Source: Methylacidiphilum caldifontis
GTDB taxonomy: Bacteria; Verrucomicrobiota; Verrucomicrobiia; Methylacidiphilales; CAMAQI01
DNA length: 37,025 nucleotides
Reading direction: 5' to 3'
Assembly: GCA_945877805.1 (NCBI GenBank)
Contig: CAMCSM010000019.1
Span: 1-37,025 of the forward strand
Numbering within the stretch: position 1 is the stretch's first letter; each line of letters opens with the position of its first letter. This document shows positions 14,327-22,111 of this stretch, piece by piece. The translations under genes were made by a program, and so were the position numbers. The notes below the pieces were generated by a model. It was not told the origin of the DNA. It searched no databases and saw only the letters and a program-made list of their open reading frames with translations.

Positions 14327-15656
14327 CTCTGTGACTGTTGGAGTTTTTATCTACCTCCAGAAAATTCAAAAGAGTTCAACTCCCTGGATTGCCTTTGTTT
14401 TACTCTCACTCATGAGCTTTGCAGAGAATCCCAAAGAGGGGATTCGCCCCACGTTCCTCGTGATCATTCCAGACTTTGAATGCTCCGGACTCGTCGATCC
14501 CGCCATTGTTCGTAGTGAACCGGCAATCCTCTGGGGAGGAACCGCCAATCTCGGAGCAAAAGAGATATTTGCCCGCCTGCATCTTCCCAATCTGCTCCTG
14601 CCCCGTGAACCGGACCTTCCCTCGATCATCACGCCGTGGCTTCCGCTGACAAAAGCGCTGACACGACCTCAAGTGGTTTTTCCCTCCTTCATCCCCTATC
14701 AAAAAGGGAAAGATTTGTTCGTTTTCCAATACGATTGGAGACGTAATATCGGGACCGAGCTCACCCTCCAACTCCAAATTGCTCTCGATGATTTTGCCGA
14801 TCAACATTCCGTTGCGATGGGTAAACCGAACAGTCCAACCTCAATGGTGATTATTGCCCATGGAATGGGAGGGCTTTTGATTCGATCGTTAATTGGACAA
14901 AATCCACGCATTGCCGAAAAAATTGAACAGCTTTACTTAGTGGGGGTCCCTCATCTCGGAACTCCAGAGGCACTCGCGCGATTAATCTCTGGGGTCGGAT
15001 TTTACACTCGTGAAACAGCCCTCATTTCTCAGGAAACACGGGCTCTTTCACGACTCAGCTCCATCTCTTTTCCTTCGCTCTACCAAATGCTTCCACTGGG
15101 AGAGCTTCATTGGGTTAAAAACTATTCGAAAACCCCCTCCCGACGAGTCGCGGCCGATGATCTCCTCAAAACCGGAGAATGGGAGGAGACCTGGCCCGCC
15201 GCTCTCGAGGAGAAAAAATATTATCTCGATCCATGGCTCAAAAGCCTGATGAACGGCTATCAAGAGCCGATCGATCGGAAAAACTGGGAGTTTTGCCAAG
15301 ACCCGAGTCTTCTCTCTCTTCAAAGCCTGCTTGCTCAAGTCAGAGATTGGCGGATCTCCCTAGGAACCTTGGGCTATACACGTCAGCTCATGACACGACC
15401 GGGAGAAAAACCGCGCCTCCTCATCGTCGCAGGAAAAGGGGTCAAAACTCCCTTTGGCTATCAATCAGAAGGAGAGGGACTCCAGACTCAAATCACTCCT
15501 CTCTACGCACCTGATATTGATGGCGATGGAGTGGTCACGTTAGAATCTGCTTTAGAATCCAATCCCCCAGAGTTAACCCTTCTTTTAAAAGGGACAACCC
15601 ACGAGAAACTCCTCGAAGATCCCCTTTTTCTCAAAGAAATTCTGAGTAAAAAATAA
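14292..15656 (+). CDS. LCAT-like alpha/beta-hydrolase with altered nucleophile
   Basis: Family members (lecithin:cholesterol acyltransferase and bacterial relatives) hydrolyse or transfer acyl groups from lipids. The 454-residue sequence shows FVFQYDWRRN (143-152), a family signature. The nucleophile elbow VIIAHGMGGLLIR has Gly191 where Ser is expected. The GDGVVTLESA segment provides the acid Asp near residue 413, and THEKLL provides the His near 436. A hydrophobic stretch at 29-44 looks like a signal peptide. The start is uncertain: ATG 14292 overlaps lipA by 35 bases, while GTG 14331 lies just after its stop. With no serine it may be inactive or use another residue. Confidence 0.75.
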   Translation: MQTNNQQNTSPNSVTVGVFIYLQKIQKSSTPWIAFVLLSLMSFAENPKEGIRPTFLVIIPDFECSGLVDPAIVRSEPAILWGGTANLGAKEIFARLHLPNLLLPREPDLPSIITPWLPLTKALTRPQVVFPSFIPYQKGKDLFVFQYDWRRNIGTELTLQLQIALDDFADQHSVAMGKPNSPTSMVIIAHGMGGLLIRSLIGQNPRIAEKIEQLYLVGVPHLGTPEALARLISGVGFYTRETALISQETRALSRLSSISFPSLYQMLPLGELHWVKNYSKTPSRRVAADDLLKTGEWEETWPAALEEKKYYLDPWLKSLMNGYQEPIDRKNWEFCQDPSLLSLQSLLAQVRDWRISLGTLGYTRQLMTRPGEKPRLLIVAGKGVKTPFGYQSEGEGLQTQITPLYAPDIDGDGVVTLESALESNPPELTLLLKGTTHEKLLEDPLFLKEILSKK

Positions 15657-15749
15657 AGATTCGTTGTTTAATCCATTCCTTGTATTAAAAATCAATTTTA
15701 CTAAACCGAGACAAATGGAGCACTTCCTGCTTTATCTTTCATTAAAAAA

Positions 15750-16313
15750 ATGACGAATCCCTCACGCCTCTTTCTCTTTGCCGGTGGAAACCATGGAAAA
15801 TGGCACGTTCAGAGCATGAACACCATTGTTGGCGATCCTCTTCCAATCGTGACCCATCTCGAGGTTTATTCCGAGAGCGAAAGCGTTCCAGAAACCGATC
15901 TTCTCTGGACTCTCCGAGGCATCACCAGCAATGAACGGTACGTCAATCAAGAGGAAAAAAAAGAACTCACCTCAAAACAGGAGGGATTAGGTCGTCCCCA
16001 GTCGACAGATGCAGCTCTCATTCCGATTCGTAAAAAGCCGGAATGGTGGGCTCTCACGCAACAGGAACGTCGAGAAATATTCGAAGAGAGCTCAAAACAT
16101 ATTCAAATCGGAATGAAAGCTCTCCCCGCAATCGCACGTCGCCTCCACCACTGCCGAGATCTCAGCTCCTCGGAACCGTTTGATTTTTTAACCTGGTTTG
16201 AATTTACCCCCGAAGAAACGGCCCTTTTCGATCAACTCCTCGCCGACTTAAGAGCGACCCCTGAGTGGGATTTTGTCAATCGAGAGATCGATATTCGACT
16301 CATGCGCTCCTGA
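15750..16313 (+). CDS. Chlorite-dismutase-family (HemQ-like) protein
   Basis: The 187-residue protein belongs to the chlorite dismutase / HemQ superfamily. Diagnostic segments are LLWTLRGITSNERYV (51-65), EWWALTQQERREIFEESSKH (98-117), and IARRLHHCRDL (128-138), in which His133 or His134 is the likely heme ligand. The closing segment is FDFLTWFEF (144-152). I do not see a residue clearly equivalent to the distal Arg needed for chlorite breakdown. A heme-related or peroxidase-like role is therefore as likely as chlorite degradation. The flanking genes give no clue, and no other heme genes are present. Confidence 0.78.
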   Translation: MTNPSRLFLFAGGNHGKWHVQSMNTIVGDPLPIVTHLEVYSESESVPETDLLWTLRGITSNERYVNQEEKKELTSKQEGLGRPQSTDAALIPIRKKPEWWALTQQERREIFEESSKHIQIGMKALPAIARRLHHCRDLSSSEPFDFLTWFEFTPEETALFDQLLADLRATPEWDFVNREIDIRLMRS

Positions 16314-16388
16314 TCGTGATTTTGCCCTATTTAAGATTTTCATTTTCCTAGTTGATAAATGAGAAGACTCTGCTTTTATTAACACACT

Positions 16389-16814
16389 ATGAAACGCATT
16401 GCCCCTTTATTATTTTTAAGCATTTTTGCTCTCATCGGCTGTAATGAACAAAGTTCAACCGATGTCACCACAGGAGTTCAAGAACCGTCAGGAACCGCTG
16501 GAGCGATGCCAGAGCCGGCAAACTCACAGGCAACGCTCAACGCCCCTCAAACCGCTGCCTCCCCCCAAGATTCGAATAAACCTTGGAGTCCTTCAACCGA
16601 AAGCGGTACTCAGGCAGCCACTCAATCGACTGCCCCTGTGGTCAAAGCCCCTGCTTCGACTTCAAAATATTCAAAGGGAATTATCATCCCTGGTAAAAAA
16701 GGATATGTTAAAAGTCCTTACGCTGAATATGCAGGATTGGTCGATGTTCAAGGATTCCCGGCAGGAACTGAAGTCAAGTGTCCTTACACAGGCAAAATCT
16801 TTATCGTTCCCTAA
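16389..16814 (+). CDS. Small lipoprotein with conserved C-terminal domain
   Basis: The 141-residue protein has a lipoprotein signal peptide ([18 protein letters not shown], lipobox Cys18). A 75-residue low-complexity linker rich in Ser, Thr, Pro, Ala and Gln follows, then a conserved tail of about 45 residues ([19 protein letters not shown], then [19 protein letters not shown]). I recall this tail from many Verrucomicrobia lipoproteins, but its function is unknown. It precedes leuD by 32 bases and may share its transcript. The linker suggests it spans part of the envelope. Confidence 0.75.
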   Translation: MKRIAPLLFLSIFALIGCNEQSSTDVTTGVQEPSGTAGAMPEPANSQATLNAPQTAASPQDSNKPWSPSTESGTQAATQSTAPVVKAPASTSKYSKGIIIPGKKGYVKSPYAEYAGLVDVQGFPAGTEVKCPYTGKIFIVP

Positions 16815-16846
16815 ATCGTTCAATTTTTAAAAGAATCGTTAAATTT

Positions 16847-17398
16847 ATGTCCGCTCTGGTTAAAGGAAAAGTCTTTGTTGTTAAAGATAACATCGACACA
16901 GACCAAATCATTCCTGCTGAATTTTTAATGCTCGTTCCCACGGTATTGGAGGAGTATGAAAAACTCGGCTCTCATGCAATGGCCGGCCTTCCTGAGTCGA
17001 GCTATCAAACTCGATTCGTTCCAGAAGGGTTGATGAAAACCCCCTATACCGTTGTCATCGCAGGACGTAATTTTGGCTGTGGATCCTCCCGCGAGCATGC
17101 CCCTATTGCGATGGGCGCCAGCGGATGCCAAGTCGTCTTCGCTGAAAGTTATGCCCGTATTTTTTTCAGAAATTGTATTGCGACAGGAGAGCTTTATCCC
17201 TGCGAATCCCTAGAGCGATTGGTCGATAAATTTAATACAGGGGACGAAGTCGAGGTCGATCTCGATAAAGCGACCCTCACCGATCTCAAATCGGGAGTTG
17301 TTTTTTCCTTTAAACCTCTCGGAGATGCAAAACCGGTCATTGATGCCGGTGGAATTTTCGACTTCGCACGTCTTAGTGGCATGATCCCTGCCCGTTAG
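16847..17398 (+). CDS. leuD: 3-isopropylmalate dehydratase small subunit
   Basis: LeuD with LeuC isomerises 2-isopropylmalate to 3-isopropylmalate in leucine synthesis. The 183-residue product has the swivel-domain signature VIAGRNFGCGSSREHAPIA (70-88) and VFAESYARIFFRNC after it. The frame is open from 16778, but ATG 16847 gives the normal N-terminus MSALVKGKVFVVKDNIDTDQI. Its small size suggests the short HacB/LeuD-type subunit. leuC is not in the window and leuB follows 90 bases on. No leucine attenuator or T-box is visible upstream. Confidence 0.94.
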   Translation: MSALVKGKVFVVKDNIDTDQIIPAEFLMLVPTVLEEYEKLGSHAMAGLPESSYQTRFVPEGLMKTPYTVVIAGRNFGCGSSREHAPIAMGASGCQVVFAESYARIFFRNCIATGELYPCESLERLVDKFNTGDEVEVDLDKATLTDLKSGVVFSFKPLGDAKPVIDAGGIFDFARLSGMIPAR

Positions 17399-17488
17399 TT
17401 CCTTTCGATCCAAAGCGTTCTCAAAACTTAAGTAAGCCATCTTCGTCACTCCTTTTTAACCATTTTTAAATCCAAAGAAAAAATATTT

Positions 17489-18568
17489 ATGAAAAACTAT
17501 TCTGTAGCAGTTCTCTCCGGTGATGGAATTGGCCCTGAGGTCATGGAGGTCACCCTTCCCATTCTAGAGGCCACGGGGAAAAAATTTGGCTTTGATTTTA
17601 CCTTTCACCCTGCCCCCGTCGGTGGCATTGCCATCGACCTCAAAGGCAAAGCCCTTCCTGAAGAGACGGTCGAAATCTGTCGTCAAGCACAAGCAATCCT
17701 TTTTGGTTCTGTCGGTGGCCCGAAATGGGAGGGACTTCCCCCCAATGAGCAACCGGAACGGGCCGCTCTCCTTCCGATCCGTAAAATTTTTGGGCTCTAC
17801 GCAAATCTTCGTCCCGCCATTTGCTATCCCCAACTGATCCATGCCTCTCCGATTAAAAACGAATTTATTCCTCAAGGATTTGACGTTCTGGTCGTTCGTG
17901 AACTCACGGGCGGAATTTATTTTGGACAACCGAAAGAGACCGTAAAAACCGAGACCGGCGAGCGAGCCGTCGATACGATGGTTTATACCACCGAAGAGAT
18001 TACTCGAATCACTCACATCGCCTTTAAAGCGGCACAGAAACGTCGTAAACTCCTTCATCTGATTGATAAGGCGAATGTCCTTGAGACGAGTCTTCTCTGG
18101 AGAAAAACCGTAAAAGCGATCGCCCCTCACTATCCGGAGGTGACTGTTCAATTCATGTATGTCGATAATGCCGCGATGCAAGTGGCCAAAAGCCCGACTC
18201 AATTTGATGTCATGCTCTGTGAAAATATGTTTGGGGATATTATCAGCGATGAGATCGCAGCGGTCACCGGCTCTCTCGGCATGTTGCCCAGCGCCTCCCT
18301 TGCAGAGGGAAGTTTTGGACTCTATGAGCCCTCCGGAGGAACCGCCCCTGATATCGCAGGGAAAGGAATCGCCAATCCGATTGCTCAGATTCTCTCTGCC
18401 GCCCTCATGCTTCGTTACTCATTCCAAGAGGAGCTCGCCGCTCAAGCCATCGAAAGCGCTGTCAAAAAGTGCATCGAACAAGGCTATAGAACCGGCGATA
18501 TTTATACGGAGGGAATGAAAAGAGTCGGAACAAAAGAGATCGGACAGATCATCCTTCAGAATCTTTAA
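17489..18568 (+). CDS. leuB: 3-isopropylmalate dehydrogenase
   Basis: LeuB oxidises 3-isopropylmalate with NAD to 2-ketoisocaproate after decarboxylation, the third step of leucine synthesis. The 359-residue protein has GDGIGPEVM (10-18), the substrate-binding RELTGGIYFG, the catalytic Tyr/Lys region, and the metal-binding NMFGDIISDE. The NAD-binding segment PSGGTAPDIAGKGIANPIAQI follows. Length is normal. It is likely co-transcribed with leuD. The following 275 bases contain repeat phrases and a terminator-like hairpin rather than another gene. Confidence 0.97.
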   Translation: MKNYSVAVLSGDGIGPEVMEVTLPILEATGKKFGFDFTFHPAPVGGIAIDLKGKALPEETVEICRQAQAILFGSVGGPKWEGLPPNEQPERAALLPIRKIFGLYANLRPAICYPQLIHASPIKNEFIPQGFDVLVVRELTGGIYFGQPKETVKTETGERAVDTMVYTTEEITRITHIAFKAAQKRRKLLHLIDKANVLETSLLWRKTVKAIAPHYPEVTVQFMYVDNAAMQVAKSPTQFDVMLCENMFGDIISDEIAAVTGSLGMLPSASLAEGSFGLYEPSGGTAPDIAGKGIANPIAQILSAALMLRYSFQEELAAQAIESAVKKCIEQGYRTGDIYTEGMKRVGTKEIGQIILQNL

Positions 18569-18572
18569 CATA

Positions 18573-18611
18573 GTGAATTTAGCCGCAAGAGTACGCAAAG
18601 AACTCAAAAAT
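18573..18611 (+). repeat. Dispersed phrase repeat (GAATTTAGCC family), copy 1
   Basis: GAATTTAGCCGCAAGAGTACG followed by CAAAGAACTCAAAA. The other two copies are at 27984-28020 (minus strand) and 36709-36746. All share GAATTTAGCC[AG]CA, then ACGCA[AG]AGAAC[AT]CAAAA. Confidence 0.7.
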
Positions 18612-18656
18612 GAAAAAATATGTTCAGGCTAAAATTAGCCTAGAAAAGGAAGTTGA

Positions 18657-18796
18657 AACCACGGATATCGCGGATCACACCGATTTTCAAAGGTTTAGAA
18701 AAAATTACCCCTTCACCTTGTGAGTGAAGGAAAAAACAAAGGTTCATTTTTATAAACTCCTCCATCCGTGGTATCTGTGTTATCCGTGGTTAAATG
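18657..18796 (+). repeat. Dispersed phrase repeats around ATCCGTGG / CCACGGAT
   Basis: Positions 18657-18687 read ACCACGGATATCGCGG then ATCACACCGATTTT. Positions 18763-18796 read CATCCGTGGTATCTGTG then TTATCCGTGGTTAAAT. The two halves are complementary in plan (CCACGGAT versus ATCCGTGG) and flank the hairpin at 18710-18730. Confidence 0.6.
18695..18730 (-). terminator. Hairpin with T-run, possible terminator of the EF-hand gene
   Basis: CCTTCAC (18710-18716) pairs with GTGAAGG (18724-18730). On the minus strand the stem is followed, after GGTAA, by TTTTTT, as in an intrinsic terminator. It lies about 115 bases beyond the EF-hand gene stop. It is less convincing on the plus strand, where A follows. 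Confidence 0.4.
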
Positions 18797-18844
18797 GATT
18801 GCCGATTTTAGGATTAGTGTTTAGCGGTTAAAAATCGTTTTGAA

Positions 18845-19165
18845 TCACTTTTTATTTTGAAGATGATCGGATTTCGCTTTCGCTTTCTCATCCTCATCGA
18901 GTTTTCCATTTTTATTCGTGTCATATTGATTTAAGGCCTCTTGCTTGGCCTTTAAATGTTTCTCTTTCTTCTTTTGCAGCATCGTATCGATTTCGGAGGC
19001 CTCTAATTTTCCATCTTTATTCTGATCATTTTCAAGAAGTATCTTATTTCTCTTTTCTTCGATCGAGTGGGTTGATTTTTCTGTTTTTTCCTTTGCTGCT
19101 CCCTTTTCTGCTCCATAGGTTACAAGAAGCATCAAAGCCGTTAAGAGTGTGAGTTTTTTCTTCAT
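18845..19165 (-). CDS. Secreted EF-hand calcium-binding protein
   Basis: The 106-residue protein begins with a signal peptide (MKKKLTLLTALMLLVTYGAE). It then has two canonical EF-hand loops: DQNKDGKLEASE (47-58) and DTNKNGKLDEDE (82-93), each with acidic or Asn residues at positions 1, 3, 5 and 12. Between them is a Lys/Gln-rich helix. It should bind calcium outside the cytoplasm. ATG 19165 is chosen; an upstream in-frame TTG at 19177 would add only four residues. It is divergent from the SrkA-like kinase gene. Its partner is unknown. Confidence 0.85.
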   Translation of the reverse strand: MKKKLTLLTALMLLVTYGAEKGAAKEKTEKSTHSIEEKRNKILLENDQNKDGKLEASEIDTMLQKKKEKHLKAKQEALNQYDTNKNGKLDEDEKAKAKSDHLQNKK

Positions 19166-19263
19166 ACATGAGATCAAACCCCTAAAAAAACTTGAAGTTT
19201 CAGATTTTAAAATATTTTCAGTCCGTGAATGACTTCAACCTAAAAACGGCTAAAACAATAAGA

Positions 19264-20352
19264 ATGGCCTCTCTCTCTCCACGAAAAAAAACAACAGCTC
19301 AAAAAAAATCGGCCGCTTCCCCCTCTGATTTCTCTTGGGGAAGCCAAGAGACACTCTACTTCTTTGAACTCACCCCCGATCGCATTCTTGATGCCGCTGA
19401 AACGATTGGGGTTCGCTGCACGGGACGTTGCCTCACTTTAAATAGCATGGAAAATCGAGTCTTTGATGTGGAGATCGAAACCGATACCCCTCCCCTTCAC
19501 CCGAGTGAAAAGTCACGAATTATTAAATTCTATCGCCCCGGGCGATGGACTCGTGAACAAATTAAAGAGGAACATCAATTTCTCACCGACCTTCGCGATG
19601 CCGACATCCCTTCGATTGCCCCGATTGCCGATGCGAACGGAGAGACTCTCCACAAGATGCAGGAGCTCGATATCTTTTTCTCCGTTTTTCCGAAACAGGG
19701 AGGTCGACACTGCGATGAACTCCAAGGAGAGGAATGGGATCGAGTCGGGCAACTGCTCGCGCGAATTCACATCGTCGGAGCTAAACGAACGGCCCCCCAT
19801 CGCCTCACCTTAGATCCTCAAACCTATGGACTCAGTAGCCTCAATTACCTCCTTAAAACCGAAGCGATCCATCCGGAGTTTCAAAAACCGTTTTCTGAGG
19901 TTGTTCAATCGATCTGCGAAATGTCAGCCCCTTGGTTTCAAAGGGCCGAAAAACAACGGCTCCACGGGGATGGTCATTGGGGAAATCTTCTTTGGGGGAA
20001 TCTCGGTCCTGCTTGGGTCGATTTTGATGATATGATCAACGGACCCTGCGTCCAAGATCTCTGGCTGATGACGGCAGGCCGTGATGAGGATACCGTTCGT
20101 AATCGGGAGCTGCTCATCGATGGATATGAAAAGATGAGAACCTTCGACCATGAGACCTGGCGACTCGTCGAACCGCTCAGGGCTCTTCGCTATGTTCATT
20201 TTAGTGCTTGGATTAGCAAACGCTGGAAAGATCCGGCCTTTCCTGCTAAATTCCAACAGTTCGGCACTCGACAATACTGGCAAGATCAGGTGCATGATCT
20301 TGAAGATGTCTGGAACTGGATGAATAAAACCGACGGCTCGCTTAATTTCTAA
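19264..20352 (+). CDS. srkA: SrkA (YihE/RdoA)-like serine/threonine protein kinase
   Basis: SrkA is a cytoplasmic stress-response kinase related to aminoglycoside phosphotransferases; in E. coli it counteracts stress-induced cell death. The 362-residue protein has the catalytic loop LHGDGHWGN (Asp236) and the metal-binding VDFDD (252-256), with PCVQDLWLM just after, as in the family. The early KSRIIKFYRPGRW provides the ATP-anchoring lysine. ATG 19264 gives a normal start; the frame is open to a TTG at 19192. The N-terminal 30 residues are Lys/Ser-rich. The next gene overlaps its stop (TAATG). Confidence 0.88.
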   Translation: MASLSPRKKTTAQKKSAASPSDFSWGSQETLYFFELTPDRILDAAETIGVRCTGRCLTLNSMENRVFDVEIETDTPPLHPSEKSRIIKFYRPGRWTREQIKEEHQFLTDLRDADIPSIAPIADANGETLHKMQELDIFFSVFPKQGGRHCDELQGEEWDRVGQLLARIHIVGAKRTAPHRLTLDPQTYGLSSLNYLLKTEAIHPEFQKPFSEVVQSICEMSAPWFQRAEKQRLHGDGHWGNLLWGNLGPAWVDFDDMINGPCVQDLWLMTAGRDEDTVRNRELLIDGYEKMRTFDHETWRLVEPLRALRYVHFSAWISKRWKDPAFPAKFQQFGTRQYWQDQVHDLEDVWNWMNKTDGSLNF

Positions 20353-21065
20353 TGAAAAAAATAGTCCTCCTCCTCATTGCTTGCTTTCCCTCTCTATTTG
20401 CGGCGGAACAACTTCTCCTCAGTATCGCTCCTGATGAAAAAAGCACTCTTGGGATGATGCGCGGTTATACTCGAGAAAATCCCTCACAACCGTGGAGCGA
20501 ATCCTTTTCCTCCACCCCAGTCATTTACGGCAAAAATGGAATCGCTTGGGGTCGTGGACTCCATGAGCCCGAGGTCGGACTCCAAAAAAAGGAGGGAGAT
20601 GGTCGCGCTCCTGCCGGTCGATTTAAGATCGGCTTTGCGATGGGCTACGCCAAAGAACTTCCCGTCGGAAATAAAAAATGGCCCTATCATCAAGTCACCG
20701 AACGGGATGCCTGGATCGATAACCCCTCGATTCCAGAACACTACAACCATCTCTATACCTTAAAGCCGAACCAAATACCCCCTCCTTGGTTTGAAGGCCA
20801 ACGTAAGCGCTTAGGTGATTTTGCTTATGAATGGAAAATCTTGATTGAACACAACTATCAAAATCCGATTCCCGGTGCGGGAAGCGCGATCTTTTTTCAT
20901 ATTCGACGAGGAGAAACAAGACCGAGTTTTGGCTGCACCGTCATGGAAAAGAGCACCCTCGAAAAACTCCTCTGCTGGCTCGACCCCCAATCGAGCTCCT
21001 GCGACTATGTTCTTCTCACGCAAACCGACTACCTTCGCTTAAAAGCTGGCTGGAAACTTCCCTAA
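20352..21065 (+). CDS. YkuD-type L,D-transpeptidase-like secreted protein
   Basis: The family cross-links peptidoglycan peptides or attaches proteins to them through a catalytic Cys. The 237-residue protein has a signal peptide (about residues 1-18). It then has GDGRAPAGRFKIG (82-94) and the active-site block FFHIRRGETRPSFGCTVM with His183 and Cys195. This order matches YkuD proteins of the YafK-like type. It is translationally coupled to the SrkA-like gene by a one-base overlap. It should act in the periplasm; the substrate is unknown. Confidence 0.85.
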   Translation: MKKIVLLLIACFPSLFAAEQLLLSIAPDEKSTLGMMRGYTRENPSQPWSESFSSTPVIYGKNGIAWGRGLHEPEVGLQKKEGDGRAPAGRFKIGFAMGYAKELPVGNKKWPYHQVTERDAWIDNPSIPEHYNHLYTLKPNQIPPPWFEGQRKRLGDFAYEWKILIEHNYQNPIPGAGSAIFFHIRRGETRPSFGCTVMEKSTLEKLLCWLDPQSSSCDYVLLTQTDYLRLKAGWKLP

Positions 21066-21101
21066 ACTCCTCATAAAGAAAAGGATCGTGAAAACGATAA
21101 G

Positions 21102-21986
21102 CTAATGTTCGCTTAAATCGTCAGGGCGTCTCGGTTTTCGAGGAACTGTTCCTGGTCGAGGTCCATGCTTTTGAAAACTCGAATCGGCAGTCCCTTTCCA
21201 GAAGCGTGAAATATAAGGAAAGGAATCGCTCACATAATAATGATAAATCCCCTCAGGATATTCGGGCGTCACACCAAATCGCCCATTACACTCATCCAAA
21301 TCGCCCGACTGAGCGAGATATTCAAAATCTTGCGTGAAGTTGCCATCATATTTTCCGTTCGGGCCGGCTTCACTTTTCGGACGATCCCCTGTTTTTAAGC
21401 GATAACTCGGCTTTATTTTTCGAAGGGGACTTTGGAGATCCATCGGATCCGTATGTCCGTAAGGACTGTAGATCGGATATCCATCTGCAGCCCAACCGAT
21501 CAGAGTCATCTTTTTGCCTTCCCCCCCGTATTTTTGAATGATGCCGTTTGGAACTCCGTGATAGTGATAGGCTCCGTTGGGTTGAACGTGCGCCATATTT
21601 TGATCAATACCTAAGTTTGACTCCCCACCAATCGCCTCGTAGGTCCATCCTGATTGTCGATCATCCTTCCAATATTCCTGCGTTCCCGGTTCAATGGGGA
21701 CCCCATTGATCGCGACCCCAAACCAAGACCATCCCGAGGGGGTGATCTGCGGAGCCATCTTGGGATGAAGGGTCATTTTGAAGGTATAGGTCTTAGGCGT
21801 GATCGGATTGGGATTGTTTCGACTTGGGAATCGTCCCGTGGTGTGATCTGGAATTCCATTTGATTGAACAAGCCGAAAATCTCCTTGAGTCGTGATGGAG
21901 ACCTGAGGCGGTGTCACATCGGATTGAACCGAAGAAAAACTAAAAACAAAAACCACGAATAAACAGGCCGCTCTTGAAGTTTTCAT
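21102..21986 (-). CDS. Secreted YHYH-domain protein
   Basis: The 294-residue protein carries a signal peptide (residues 1-22, ending SSVQSD) and the YHYH signature in NGAYHYHGVPNGI (about 136-148), with the companion GWAADGYPIYSPYGH near 163-177 and a second YHYY about residues 246-249. The YHYH domain is widespread in secreted proteins of marine and PVC bacteria. Its activity is not established, though the His/Tyr cluster suggests metal binding. It is divergent from the metallophosphoesterase gene with a 125-base gap, so the two may share regulation. Confidence 0.85.
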   Translation of the reverse strand: MKTSRAACLFVVFVFSFSSVQSDVTPPQVSITTQGDFRLVQSNGIPDHTTGRFPSRNNPNPITPKTYTFKMTLHPKMAPQITPSGWSWFGVAINGVPIEPGTQEYWKDDRQSGWTYEAIGGESNLGIDQNMAHVQPNGAYHYHGVPNGIIQKYGGEGKKMTLIGWAADGYPIYSPYGHTDPMDLQSPLRKIKPSYRLKTGDRPKSEAGPNGKYDGNFTQDFEYLAQSGDLDECNGRFGVTPEYPEGIYHYYVSDSFPYISRFWKGTADSSFQKHGPRPGTVPRKPRRPDDLSEH

Positions 21987-22111
21987 ATTTTATAAAATAA
22001 ACCAAAATCACAAAGGATCAAATTTTTTACTTTCGCAACTTTGTTAATGAGGTGGGGTTTAATCAAATTGATTCCAAGGTGGAATCCGAACTCTCTTTAT
22101 TTTACTTTAAT

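Noticed and set aside
16426-16830. 134-codon frame over the lipoprotein gene
   Set aside because: Shadow of the real lipoprotein frame, which has a lipobox and a conserved tail.
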